From the NCBI RefSeq assembly GCF_017347085.1, contig NZ_JADPSA010000004.1:1-61184 (forward strand): a stretch of DNA of 61,184 bases, read 5' to 3'. Position 1 is the first letter of the stretch. Every line of letters begins with the position of its first letter. The position numbers and the translations under genes were made by a program. Below the pieces are notes generated by a model. The model saw nothing but the letters and a program-made list of their open reading frames with translations. It searched no databases and was not told the DNA's origin. Below, in pieces: positions 35,725-43,859 of this stretch. The DNA comes from Nesterenkonia sp. E16_10. GTDB lineage: Bacteria > Actinomycetota > Actinomycetes > Actinomycetales > Micrococcaceae.

Positions 35725-37251
35725 TCAGTCGGTGATGAACTCGGTGGTCTCGAAGCGCTGGCGGAAGAACTCGGGCCGCTTATGGTGCTGCCAGAACATC
35801 GCGGCGATGCCGAGGGTGAAGACCAGCATGCCCAGGATGAACACCAGGCCGATCCCTCCGATCTCCGAGCCGGAGCCGTAGTCAGGGTCCATGGAGTCCC
35901 AGATGGTCTGGAAGAAGAAGATCAGCAGCAGGATCCCGCCCACCAGCGGGGCGAGGAGCTTGTTGAAGAATGCGCCCGCAGAGGCGGTGGCCTCGTGGCG
36001 GAAGTACCAGACGCAGGCCAGCGCGGTGATCCCGTAGTAGAAGCAGACCATCATGCCCAGCGTGGTGATGGTGTCCCACAGGACGTTCTCCGAGATGATG
36101 CGCATCACCACGTAGAACGCCGAGGCGATGATCACCGCGACCACGGTGGCGTAGGCCGGAGTCTGGTAGCGCGGGCTGACCTGGGAGTACTTCCGGTTGA
36201 GTGCGCCGTAGTGGCCCATGGCCAGCATGGTCCGGGCTGGGGAGATCATCGTGGACTGCAGCGAGGCGGCCGAGGAGGAGAGCACCGCGAGCGACATCAG
36301 GATCGCCATCGGGCCCATCACCGGTCCGGCCAGGGCGGCGAAGACGTTCTCCTGGATCTCCGGGTTGCCCAGGCCGTACTCGCCGTCGGAGACTCCGGCG
36401 AAGGTCAGCGCGCCGAGGGTGACGATGGTGTAGAGGCTCACGACCACCAGAATGGTCAGGATCGCGGCCCGCCCCGGGGTGGTGGTGGTCCCGCGGGACT
36501 CCTCGTTCATGGTCAGCACCACGTCCCAGCCCCAGTAGATGAACACCGAGAGCGCGATGCCGGCGGAGAAGGCTGAGAAGGACTCGATGCCGAAGGGGTT
36601 GAACCATTCCCAGCTGAAGGCGGTGGCATCGAAGGCAGAGCCGGCCGAGACCTGGCGGAACGCCGCCACGGCGAACCAGAGCAGCACCAGCACCTGGAAG
36701 GAGACCAGCACATACTGCACGGTCTTGGTGGTCTCCATCCCGCGGTAGGAGACATAGGCGGCCGCGGCCATGAAGATCACGCAGGTGACCACGTTGACCG
36801 GGACGTTGCGGGTCAGCTCGGCGATCGAATCGACCCCGGTGATCTGGCTGATCGCCAGGTAGAAGAAGTCCACCGCGATCCCCGCCAGGTTGGAGAGCAC
36901 CAGGATCGTGGCGGCGAGCAGGCCCCAGCTGCCCATCCAGCCGATCCAGGGGCCGAAGGCCTTCGACGCCCAGGTGAACGTGGTGCCGGCGTCGGGCATC
37001 GCGCGGTTGAGCTGGCGGTAGCCCAGCGCGACCAGCAGCATCGGCAGGAACCCGACGATCAGCACCGCCGGCAGATGATCCCCGACCGCTGAGGCCGTGG
37101 GCCCCAGCGCCCCGGAGAGCGTGTAGGCCGGAGCGATCGTGGACACGCCGATCACCACGGCGCCGAGCGCACCGATGCTGCCGACGCTGAGCCCCTTGCT
37201 GTGGGTGTGCTGGCCGGGTGCCTTGACGACGGGGCCGCGTGGTTCGCTCAT
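35725..37251 (-). CDS. APC-family amino acid/polyamine permease
   Basis: This 508-residue membrane protein has about 12 predicted spans. The start has the APC consensus VVIGVSTIAPAYTLSGALGP, and ALGYRQLNRAMPDAGTTFTW follows. APC permeases import amino acids and amines with protons. Encoded 9 bases upstream of agmatine deiminase, it is most likely the agmatine, putrescine or GABA importer of the pathway. The ATG has a good GAGGAGA ribosome site. Confidence 0.9.
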   Translation of the reverse strand: MSEPRGPVVKAPGQHTHSKGLSVGSIGALGAVVIGVSTIAPAYTLSGALGPTASAVGDHLPAVLIVGFLPMLLVALGYRQLNRAMPDAGTTFTWASKAFGPWIGWMGSWGLLAATILVLSNLAGIAVDFFYLAISQITGVDSIAELTRNVPVNVVTCVIFMAAAAYVSYRGMETTKTVQYVLVSFQVLVLLWFAVAAFRQVSAGSAFDATAFSWEWFNPFGIESFSAFSAGIALSVFIYWGWDVVLTMNEESRGTTTTPGRAAILTILVVVSLYTIVTLGALTFAGVSDGEYGLGNPEIQENVFAALAGPVMGPMAILMSLAVLSSSAASLQSTMISPARTMLAMGHYGALNRKYSQVSPRYQTPAYATVVAVIIASAFYVVMRIISENVLWDTITTLGMMVCFYYGITALACVWYFRHEATASAGAFFNKLLAPLVGGILLLIFFFQTIWDSMDPDYGSGSEIGGIGLVFILGMLVFTLGIAAMFWQHHKRPEFFRQRFETTEFITD

Positions 37252-37265
37252 GATGGTCTCCTCGG

Positions 37266-38177
37266 TCAGCGCGCGGGTGACGCGCTGGGATCAGGTTCGC
37301 TGGGGTCGGCCTCGCGGGTGTCAGCTGTGCGGGGTTCAGGCGCGGTGGGTTCAGGTTCGCGGGGCAGCAGGATCATCGGGATGGGCAGGTGGGAGAGCAC
37401 CCGGGCGGCCGTCATGCCCAGGAAGATGTGCCGGCGGCGCGCCAGGGGAGACGAGCCGATGAGCAGGATCCCGCCCCGCGGCCAGTCGACGGAGTCCACT
37501 GCATGGCGCAGCGTCCGCCCGGTGGCGTAGAGGCGGGTGGTGGACTGGGCGCTGCCGGAGTCAGGGGCTGGGTCTGCACCCGCTGAGCCTGCGCCGGAAC
37601 CGGATTCCTTGTCCTCGAAGGTCACTCGGGTGACCGCCGCTCCCAGCTGGCGTGCCCAGGCCTCACTGGCGCGGGTGACCTGGTGATCGGGGTGGGCCGC
37701 CGAAACGGCCGCCATCACGTCGGTGATCTGCGTGTTCGTCCGATAGCCCGAGGGGGCCAGCGCCACCGGAACCGGGGAGCTGTGCAGCAGGGCGGTGACC
37801 GCCGGGTGGGTCATGATCCGGCCGAACCCGATGCCGGAGCCGGTGACCAGCACGTCGGAGTCCAGCTCCTGGACCGCGGAGACCAGTCCTTCGGCCACGG
37901 AACCGGCGGGGCGAATATGGCTGTGGTGCCGAATCCCGGCCGGGATGACCGCCTCGGCCTCGGCGATCCACTGCTGGGCCTGTTCGGCGATGATCCCGAC
38001 GACGCTGCCCACCGGGGGGTACTCCTGCTTGAACGCCGAGTCCTGACGGATCACCAGAATGAGGTCGAGCCGCGCCCCGGCAGAGCGGGCCAGCGCGATG
38101 CCCAGCGCCAGGGCGTCGTGACTGCGCTCATCGCCGCCGAAGCCCACAGCGACTCGGTGGATCGTAGGTTCAACCAT
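37266..38177 (-). CDS. Universal stress protein (tandem Usp domains)
   Basis: This 303-residue protein is built from two Usp-like halves. The first starts VAVGFGGDERSHDALALGIA and ends near LVTGSGIGFGRIMTHP; the second ends GILLIGSSPLARRRH, then PIPMILLP. Usp proteins bind ATP or act in stress and transport control. The gene overlaps the end of the amine oxidase gene by 8 bases and precedes the permease by 14, so it belongs to the polyamine operon. It may regulate the permease or guard against peroxide made by the oxidase; this is inference. Confidence 0.85.
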   Translation of the reverse strand: MVEPTIHRVAVGFGGDERSHDALALGIALARSAGARLDLILVIRQDSAFKQEYPPVGSVVGIIAEQAQQWIAEAEAVIPAGIRHHSHIRPAGSVAEGLVSAVQELDSDVLVTGSGIGFGRIMTHPAVTALLHSSPVPVALAPSGYRTNTQITDVMAAVSAAHPDHQVTRASEAWARQLGAAVTRVTFEDKESGSGAGSAGADPAPDSGSAQSTTRLYATGRTLRHAVDSVDWPRGGILLIGSSPLARRRHIFLGMTAARVLSHLPIPMILLPREPEPTAPEPRTADTREADPSEPDPSASPAR

Positions 38178-39630
38178 GGCGCACCTCCACGTGGTCTGGG
38201 TGTTCCTGCTTTTCGGAGGACGCGGCGGGACGATCCGTGGTCTCCGCGAAGCGATGCACGATGTCCTCGGCGGCCCGGCGTCCCTGCCGCAGCGCGCCGT
38301 CGACGTGCTGGTAGCCTTCTGCCGCCAGGTCCGAGCAGGCCCAGTGCAGCGGGCCTACTGAGCTGCGCTGATGTGCGCCGTAGCGGGAGAGGCCGCCGAG
38401 GTCGAAGCTGGCGGCGTAGGCGCCGCGGGTCCATTCCTCGGAGCCGAAGTCCGACTCGTAGTAGACCTCCGGGGTCAGCGCCTGATCGCCCAGGTAGGCG
38501 GCCAGGGAGCGCAGGATGGTCTCTCGGCGCTCCTGCGCGGACAGGGCGAACATCTCATCGGCCACCTCATCCGAGACGAAGCCGACCAGGGTGCCGCGGC
38601 TGTCCTGGTGGTTGGTGTTGTCATAGACCTCCTGGCAGATCTCGTTCGGGCCGAAGCCGGTGCCGGAGAGCCCCTGTTCACGCCAGAAGGGACGGTCATA
38701 GACCGCGTGGACCTTGATCACCAGGCCCATGGACTGGTGCTGGTGCATCTGGTGCTGAAGCCTCGGCAGCGGCGGTTCGAAGCTGATCCGCGAGTACAGG
38801 TTCGGCGGCACCGCCAGGATGACCTCGCGGGCGCGCACGGTGACCCGATCGGAGAACACCGTCGCCCCGCCCTCGGGGTGCCAGGCGATGGTGCGCACCG
38901 GGGTGGAGAGGTGCACCGATCCTGCGGGCAGCCGGGCCTCCAGCTCCTCGGAGACGCTCTGCATCCCACCGACCACGCGCCGGTCCAGGATGAAGTCCTC
39001 ATCCACTAGGTTGCTGAACGACCCGGCGGAGGCGGCCATCAGCACCGCCTGCAGCGCGGAGAAGGCGTGATCTGGTTTGGTGAGCATCCCACCGGCGAGG
39101 AAGATCGCGATGTTCTCCCGAGCGGCGGCGTCCTGGGTCTGGCCGCGCAGCCATTCATTGAACGTCACGGTGTCGAGCTCGCGCGCCAGCGGGTGGGCCC
39201 ACGGCTCCTCCGGACCGATCGAGGCGGCCAGCTCGTCGAGGGTCTCGATGATCCGCTGCATCTCCGCCACGGTCTGCTCCGGTGCCGGGAACATCTCTCC
39301 GGTGAACTCGTGGCGCACCCCCTCGCGGTCCAGGTAGATGTTCGCGCCCTCGCGGTAGCGGCTGAAGGTCTCCATCCCCAGCTCCTCGAGCAGCCCCAGG
39401 AGCACGGTCTGGTCGGGGGAGACCCACTGTCCGCCGACCTCCAGGAAGGCCCCATCGATCTCCTGGGACCAGGTGCGGCCGCCGACGCGGTCACGCGCCT
39501 CCAGCACGATGGTGGAGAGTCCGGCGGCATGAAGCGTCCGGGCGGCCATCAGTCCGGCAGGTCCCGCGCCGACGACGACGACGTCGCAGTCCTGCGCCTC
39601 GCTGCTGCCCAGCGTTCGCTTGGGTTCCAT
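38170..39630 (-). CDS. Flavin monoamine oxidase, putrescine-oxidase-like
   Basis: This 486-residue FAD enzyme shows a dinucleotide-binding start (VVVVGAGPAGLMAARTLHAA, then LEARDRVGGRT) and GGQWVSPDQ. The C-terminal FAD segment has HWACSDLAAEGYQHVDGAL. It fits the monoamine/putrescine oxidase group, which turns putrescine into 4-aminobutanal, ammonia and hydrogen peroxide. Neighbouring genes make upstream and downstream enzymes of that route. The ATG at 39630 has an AAGGGGAA site. The frame stays open another 178 codons upstream through the 23-bp repeats, but that part has no homology. Confidence 0.88.
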   Translation of the reverse strand: MEPKRTLGSSEAQDCDVVVVGAGPAGLMAARTLHAAGLSTIVLEARDRVGGRTWSQEIDGAFLEVGGQWVSPDQTVLLGLLEELGMETFSRYREGANIYLDREGVRHEFTGEMFPAPEQTVAEMQRIIETLDELAASIGPEEPWAHPLARELDTVTFNEWLRGQTQDAAARENIAIFLAGGMLTKPDHAFSALQAVLMAASAGSFSNLVDEDFILDRRVVGGMQSVSEELEARLPAGSVHLSTPVRTIAWHPEGGATVFSDRVTVRAREVILAVPPNLYSRISFEPPLPRLQHQMHQHQSMGLVIKVHAVYDRPFWREQGLSGTGFGPNEICQEVYDNTNHQDSRGTLVGFVSDEVADEMFALSAQERRETILRSLAAYLGDQALTPEVYYESDFGSEEWTRGAYAASFDLGGLSRYGAHQRSSVGPLHWACSDLAAEGYQHVDGALRQGRRAAEDIVHRFAETTDRPAASSEKQEHPDHVEVRHG

Positions 39631-39652
39631 AGTGTTCCCCTTCACAGATAAA

Positions 39653-39693
39653 TTAACTATATTCATTAACGGGCAGTGCGGAGTGGTTGTCAA
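39653..39693 (-). promoter_or_regulatory. Promoter of the polyamine operon (TTGACA-17-GTTAAT)
   Basis: On the minus strand, TTGACA (39693-39688) and GTTAAT (39670-39665) are separated by 17 bases and point at the amine oxidase gene, with the ATG 35 bases from the -10. TTAAC occurs twice in an AT-rich block (39653-39657 and 39666-39670), covering the -10 and the expected start of transcription. That block is a likely site for the divergent TetR regulator. Confidence 0.6.
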
Positions 39694-39771
39694 GACCTGC
39701 TGGAAGTTTTCATCGGCGCGGCGCCGAGCTCTTAGACTTGCCCCTTGTGAACGGCGCGAGGGCCGGCAAGG

Positions 39772-39863
39772 AGACCAGCGCGGGACCTGCGCGAGGACCA
39801 GCACGGGACCTGCGCGACGACCAGCGCGGGACCTGCGCGACGACCAGCGCGGGACCTGCGCGA
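39772..39863. repeat. Four tandem copies of a 23-bp repeat between amine oxidase and tetR
   Basis: Four head-to-tail copies of a 23-bp unit (core CCAGCGCGGGACCTGCGCGA) run from 39772 to 39863. The last two are identical, and the first two differ at one or two bases. The array sits in the divergent promoter region, and its final base is the A of a tetR ATG. It contains the palindrome-like CGCGGGACCTGCGCG. It may bind a regulator or may be a slippage product; copy number could affect tetR expression. Confidence 0.85.
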
Positions 39864-40567
39864 TGAGTGAAGGAACGGACACAGTGACTGCGGAGAAGAC
39901 ACGATCTCGGGGGCGAGGGCGACCCACCTCGCCGGTGCTCTCGCGAGGCGTGATCGCGGGCCGGGCGATGACCCTGGTCGCCGAGCGCGGGTACGACCAC
40001 CTGACCATGGCGGGCCTGGCGCGCAAGCTCGGCGTCTCGGCCTCGGCGCTGTACAACCATGTCTCCTCCAAGCAGGAGGTGCTGGTGCTGATCCAGGATC
40101 GGCTCAATGAGGAGATCGACTGCAGCGCCTTCGACCGGCTTCCCTGGCCCGAGGCGCTGATCACCTGGGCGCGCTCCTACCGGGAGTGCTACATCGAGCA
40201 CACCGAGCTGATTCCGCTGATCGCCGTCCTGCCCATCGCCGACGCTCCGCAGTCACTGAAGATGTATGAGCGCGTCTTCGGGGCGCTGCATTCGGCAGGC
40301 ATCGATGACCGCGACGCGGTGGACATCATCGTCGGGATCGAGGCGCTGGTCTTCGGCGCCGCGTTTGACGCCTCGGCGCCGGCGAACATCTTCGACCCCG
40401 GCGGCAGCGTGGAGATCGCGCCGACCTTCGCGCGGGCGGCCGCGCTGCGCGCCGCCGATGCCCGGGCCTCGGCAGACCGGGCGTTCGAGATGACCCTGGA
40501 GATCCTGGTGGACGGACTGGTCCGGCGGATCCAGGACGGCGAGACGTTCAGTCCAAGGCGTGCATGA
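39863..40567 (+). CDS. TetR-family transcription regulator
   Basis: This 234-residue regulator has an N-terminal helix-turn-helix (TMAGLARKLGVSASALYNHV) after GVIAGRAMTLVAERGYDHL, plus a C-terminal TetR_C-type helical ligand domain. It is divergent from the amine oxidase operon and convergent with the aldehyde dehydrogenase, so it probably controls both in response to a polyamine or aldehyde. The ATG at 39863 is formed by the edge of the 23-bp repeat. GTG at 39884 has a proper GAAGGA ribosome site and may be the true start. The 3' end overlaps the dehydrogenase gene by 20 bases. Confidence 0.88.
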   Translation: MSEGTDTVTAEKTRSRGRGRPTSPVLSRGVIAGRAMTLVAERGYDHLTMAGLARKLGVSASALYNHVSSKQEVLVLIQDRLNEEIDCSAFDRLPWPEALITWARSYRECYIEHTELIPLIAVLPIADAPQSLKMYERVFGALHSAGIDDRDAVDIIVGIEALVFGAAFDASAPANIFDPGGSVEIAPTFARAAALRAADARASADRAFEMTLEILVDGLVRRIQDGETFSPRRA

Positions 40568-41978
40568 CGTGCTTGACCCGGGTGTATTCCTCCACTGAGT
40601 ACAGCGAGAGGTCCTTGCCGTACCCGGAGGACTTGAACCCGCCGTGCGGCATCTCGGCCACCAGCAGCAGGTGGGTGTTGACCCAGACGCAGCCGAAGTC
40701 GAGATCCCGGCTCATCCGCATCGCCTGACCCTGATTCGTGGTCCAGACGCTGGAGGCCAGCGCGTAGTCCACGCCGTTGGCCAGGGTCAGCGCCTCCTCC
40801 TCGGTGCTGAAGGGCTGCACCGTGAGCACCGGGGCGAAGGTCTCCTCCTGCACCAGCTCATCCTCCTGGCGGACCCCGGTGATGATGGTGGGCTTCACGA
40901 AGAATCCCCGCCCATCCTCCGAGGGCACGCCTCCGGTGATCACCGTGGCGTGGTCGGGGATGTTCTTGAGCTTGGTGCAGACGGTCTCGAAATGGCGCAC
41001 GTTGTTCAGCGGCCCATAGTCGTTGAGCCCGTCGTCGAGCTCTCCGGTGGTGAGCTTGGCCGCCTGAGCGGCGAGCAGCTCGACGAACTCGTCGTGGACG
41101 CTGTCCTGGACCAGCACCCGGGTCACCGCGGTGCAGTCCTGTCCGGCGTTGAAGGTTCCGAAGGTCAGGATCAGCTCGGCGGCCTTGTGCAGGTCCGCGT
41201 CGGCGAAGACCACAGCGGGCGCCTTGCCCCCGAGTTCCAGGTGGGTGCGTTTGACCGACTTTGCGGCAGAGGTGGCCACGGCCTGGCCGGCGCGCACCGA
41301 GCCGGTGATCGACACCATGGCGGGGGTGTCGTGTTCGGTGAGCAGCTGACCCGTGCTGCCGTCGCCCAGGACCACGTTGAGCACGCCGGGAGGCAGCACC
41401 TCCCCGGCCAGGCGAGCCAGCACCAGGGTGGACTCCGGAGTGGTCTCCGCGGGCTTGAGCACGATGGTGTTGCCGGCCGCCAGGGCCGGCCCGATCTTCC
41501 AGATGGCCATCATGAGCGGGAAGTTCCACGGGGTGATCTGCGCGACGACGCCCACCGGCTCGCGCCGCACATAGGAGGTGTGGCCCTCCATGTACTCGGC
41601 GGCGCCGCGGCCCTCCAGCAGCCGGGCGGCGCCGGCAAAGAAGCGCAGCTGGTCCGCGCCCGCGGCGACCTCCTCCTGCGCGATGATCCGGCGTGGCTGT
41701 CCGGTGTTGCGGTGCTGGGCCTCGACCAGCTCGTCGGAGTGCTTCTCCATCGCGTCGGCCAGGGCGAGCAGGCAGCGCTGACGCTCTGAGGGGGTCACGG
41801 ACTTCCAGGAGGCGAAGGCGCTGCGTGCCGCGGCGAAGGCGGCGTCGATGTCTTGCGCATCGGAGACCGGGGAGAGTGCCACGCGCTCGCCGGTCACAGG
41901 GCTGAGGACCTCCAGCTCCGCCGTCCCCGTGGCTGCGACGAACGATCCATTGATGTAATTCTCAAGCCGGGAGTTCAC
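40548..41978 (-). CDS. Aldehyde dehydrogenase, gamma-aminobutyraldehyde type
   Basis: This 476-residue NAD-dependent aldehyde dehydrogenase has the cofactor segment ITPWNFPLMMAIWKIGPALA, SITGSVRAG, the general base in HLELGGKAP and the catalytic Cys in GQDCTAVTR. The C-terminal region GGFKSSGYGKDLS, then YTRVKHV, is typical of PatD-like aminobutyraldehyde dehydrogenases. It would oxidise 4-aminobutanal from the amine oxidase to GABA. The GTG at 41978 is chosen because GGAGGAG lies 6 bases upstream; longer in-frame starts lack support. Confidence 0.88.
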   Translation of the reverse strand: MNSRLENYINGSFVAATGTAELEVLSPVTGERVALSPVSDAQDIDAAFAAARSAFASWKSVTPSERQRCLLALADAMEKHSDELVEAQHRNTGQPRRIIAQEEVAAGADQLRFFAGAARLLEGRGAAEYMEGHTSYVRREPVGVVAQITPWNFPLMMAIWKIGPALAAGNTIVLKPAETTPESTLVLARLAGEVLPPGVLNVVLGDGSTGQLLTEHDTPAMVSITGSVRAGQAVATSAAKSVKRTHLELGGKAPAVVFADADLHKAAELILTFGTFNAGQDCTAVTRVLVQDSVHDEFVELLAAQAAKLTTGELDDGLNDYGPLNNVRHFETVCTKLKNIPDHATVITGGVPSEDGRGFFVKPTIITGVRQEDELVQEETFAPVLTVQPFSTEEEALTLANGVDYALASSVWTTNQGQAMRMSRDLDFGCVWVNTHLLLVAEMPHGGFKSSGYGKDLSLYSVEEYTRVKHVMHALD

Positions 41979-42108
41979 AGAGGTCTCCTCCACCATCAGA
42001 TAATGATTCGTGTTCATTTTACGATGGGTTGATGTGATGCGCAACACTCACGCAGAATTAGCCGAAGCAGGCTGACGAGCAGAAATTCGCGGAGCGGAGG
42101 AGGCTCAG

Positions 42109-42615
42109 ATGCGCAAGGTCATCACGGGACGAAGGACGCACCGACACGAGGGGGACCTGGTGGTGTTCATCGTAGGGATGACGGTCAACCAGCCATGGCG
42201 CGTGCGCACCTGGTTTCCGGTCTTCGCCGCGATGCCGAAGATGCTCGAGGAGCTCACCGCGGACCCCGACTCGGGGCTGCTGGGCTACCGGCTGGTCTTC
42301 GGGCGCGGGGGCCCAATGTGCATCCAGTACTGGTCTTCCGCCGAGCAGCTCTATGCCTACGCCTCCGACCGCGAGGGGCTGCACCGCCCGGCCTGGGCGG
42401 AGTTCAACCGGGGTGCGAAGAAGGTGCCGGGCGCGGTGGGGATCTGGCACGAGACCTACCAGGTGGCGCAGTCGGAGTCGGTCTACGTCGACACCCCGGT
42501 GGCGGGGCTCAGCGAGGCGACGGAGTCCGTGGAGCTGGGACGCGGTCAGGACAGCGCCCGTGATCGGCTTCGGCGCAGACGCCCGGCTCGGGCCGCTGCT
42601 GCCGGATCGCCGTAG
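42109..42615 (+). CDS. DUF4188-family protein
   Basis: This 168-residue protein matches DUF4188: VVFIVGMTVNQPWRVRTW, FPVFAAMPKMLEEL, CIQYWSSAEQLYAYA, and the C-terminal VGIWHETYQV with its conserved His. The family has a dimeric alpha/beta-barrel-like fold related to small monooxygenases, sometimes named as such; the activity is unproven. The last 25 residues are basic and low-complexity. It is divergent from the aldehyde dehydrogenase and may share its promoter region, hinting at a role in amine or aldehyde handling. Confidence 0.8.
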   Translation: MRKVITGRRTHRHEGDLVVFIVGMTVNQPWRVRTWFPVFAAMPKMLEELTADPDSGLLGYRLVFGRGGPMCIQYWSSAEQLYAYASDREGLHRPAWAEFNRGAKKVPGAVGIWHETYQVAQSESVYVDTPVAGLSEATESVELGRGQDSARDRLRRRRPARAAAAGSP

Positions 42616-42625
42616 CCGCGCACCT

Positions 42626-42650
42626 GCCCCCCGCTCGCGGAGGGTGGGGC
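42626..42650. terminator. Hairpin between convergent DUF4188 and lacI genes
   Basis: GCCCC/GGGGC (42626-42630 with 42646-42650) encloses CCGC-TC-GCGG, with a 5-base bulge on one side. It lies in the 81-base gap between two convergent genes and could terminate transcription from both sides. No strong T-run is seen. Confidence 0.45.
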
Positions 42651-42696
42651 GTGTTGTCCCTCGGGTGTGCTCGATGCGCCGAGTGGGCGCGTTGAC

Positions 42697-43725
42697 TCAT
42701 TTGGCAGGTGCCGCCGTGCTGTCTCGCACCACCAGACGAGTGCGCACCACTGGGCGCCGGCTGGGCATGGTGGGGTCTCGCAGCTGCTCCATGACTTCTT
42801 CGACACACTCGCGTCCGAGCTCCTCGAAGTCCTGGTCGATCGTGGTCAGCGGGGGGTCAAAGGAGTCTGAGTCTTCGATGTTGTCGAAGCCGACGACGCT
42901 GACGTCCTGGGGAATCCGTCTCCCGGTCTGACGCAGCGCTCGATAGAGACCCAGGGCCATCTGGTCGTTCGCACAGAAGACGGCGGTGCACTCGGCGCCC
43001 GCGGGGAGCTGCAGTCCTGCCTCGTAGCCGGATCGGGCCGTCCAATCCCCGCGGATCGCCGGAGGAGCAGCGCGGCCTGCGACCTCGAGGCTAGCTCGCC
43101 AGGCTTCCTCTCGCCGACGTGCAGCGTGCGATGCCTGGGGTCCGGCGATGTGCCATACGGTCTCGTGACCGAGGTTGAGCAGATGTTCGGTGACCTTGCG
43201 CGCCCCTGCGACCTGGTCCGCATCCACGCCGTAGGTGCCGGCTCCGTGGTCGGCATCGACTACGACGACTGGCATGCCTGGCGGAAGGATCAGGTGGTCG
43301 GAGTCCCGGAGGTTTGTCTCCATGATCACGATCACCGCGTCCACTGCGAGCTCTTCCAGGCGGCCGAAAGCACGGTGCACGCTGCGTTGGGTAGGGACGC
43401 GCACGGGCAGGAGCGTAGTGGCGTAGCCCGCGCCCGCAGCCGCCTGGGCGATCGCGTCGATCGTCCTGACGTTGCCGTAGGTCGTCATCGTGAACGTGAT
43501 GATCCCCAGAGTGCGAAAGTGTCCGCGCTTGAGGGCGCGCGCCGCGCTGTTCGGTCGATAGCCGAGATCACGCATCGACTGCAGAACCTTGTCGCGCGTG
43601 GGTTCGCTGACCTTCGACGAATCATTGGACACCCTTGACACCGTCTGTGAGGAGACTCCCGCGTGCGCTGCGACGTCCGCCATGGAGACGCGTCTTCCCC
43701 CGGGCGCAGAGCTCACCGGTGTCAT
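42697..43725 (-). CDS. LacI-family transcription regulator of the galactoside operon
   Basis: This 342-residue regulator has the LacI helix-turn-helix and hinge (MADVAAHAGVSSQTVSRVSN, GYRPNSAARALKRG). A periplasmic-binding-protein-like sugar domain follows, ending in QDVSVVGFDNIEDSDSFDPP and TTIDQDFEELGRE. The latter is typical of sugar-responsive LacI members. The ATG at 43725 has a GAGGAG site. It is divergent from the ABC/glycosidase operon, and the intergenic region holds a perfect 16-bp palindrome, so it most likely represses that operon until a galactoside is present. Confidence 0.93.
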   Translation of the reverse strand: MTPVSSAPGGRRVSMADVAAHAGVSSQTVSRVSNDSSKVSEPTRDKVLQSMRDLGYRPNSAARALKRGHFRTLGIITFTMTTYGNVRTIDAIAQAAAGAGYATTLLPVRVPTQRSVHRAFGRLEELAVDAVIVIMETNLRDSDHLILPPGMPVVVVDADHGAGTYGVDADQVAGARKVTEHLLNLGHETVWHIAGPQASHAARRREEAWRASLEVAGRAAPPAIRGDWTARSGYEAGLQLPAGAECTAVFCANDQMALGLYRALRQTGRRIPQDVSVVGFDNIEDSDSFDPPLTTIDQDFEELGRECVEEVMEQLRDPTMPSRRPVVRTRLVVRDSTAAPAK

Positions 43726-43790
43726 GGCAGGGCTCCTCTCGATGGTGTTGACGATGCTATGCGCGACTGTACAGACCCCAAAATCGACCA

Positions 43791-43819
43791 TTGTGACGTA
43801 CATCATAGCGTGCTATGTT
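43791..43819 (+). promoter_or_regulatory. Promoter of the galactoside operon (TTGTGA-17-TATGTT)
   Basis: TTGTGA at 43791-43796 and TATGTT at 43814-43819, with a TGC extension before the -10, are 17 bases apart. The -10 box lies inside the LacI palindrome, so repressor and polymerase would compete. Confidence 0.65.
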
Positions 43820-43830
43820 TACGTAAACAT
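43804..43830. promoter_or_regulatory. LacI-type operator palindromes
   Basis: ATGTTTACGTAAACAT at 43815-43830 is a perfect 16-bp palindrome with a central CG, the usual form for LacI-family operators. It overlaps CATAGC-GT-GCTATG (43804-43817), a second inverted repeat. Together they cover the -10 and the probable transcription start of the sugar operon. Confidence 0.75.
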
Positions 43831-43859
43831 TTTGAGTGACCAGTGTGAGGGGACGGACG

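Noticed and set aside
34705-36576. 623-codon plus-strand frame opposite agmatine deiminase and the permease
   Set aside because: Same reason: composition bias only, no domain, and it covers two real genes.
39772-39863. CRISPR array
   Set aside because: The 23-bp units are directly adjacent without spacers, and no cas gene is present.
39631-40164. 178-codon N-terminal extension of the amine oxidase across the 23-bp repeats
   Set aside because: The extension translates repeats and antisense tetR; family homology and a ribosome site place the start at 39630.
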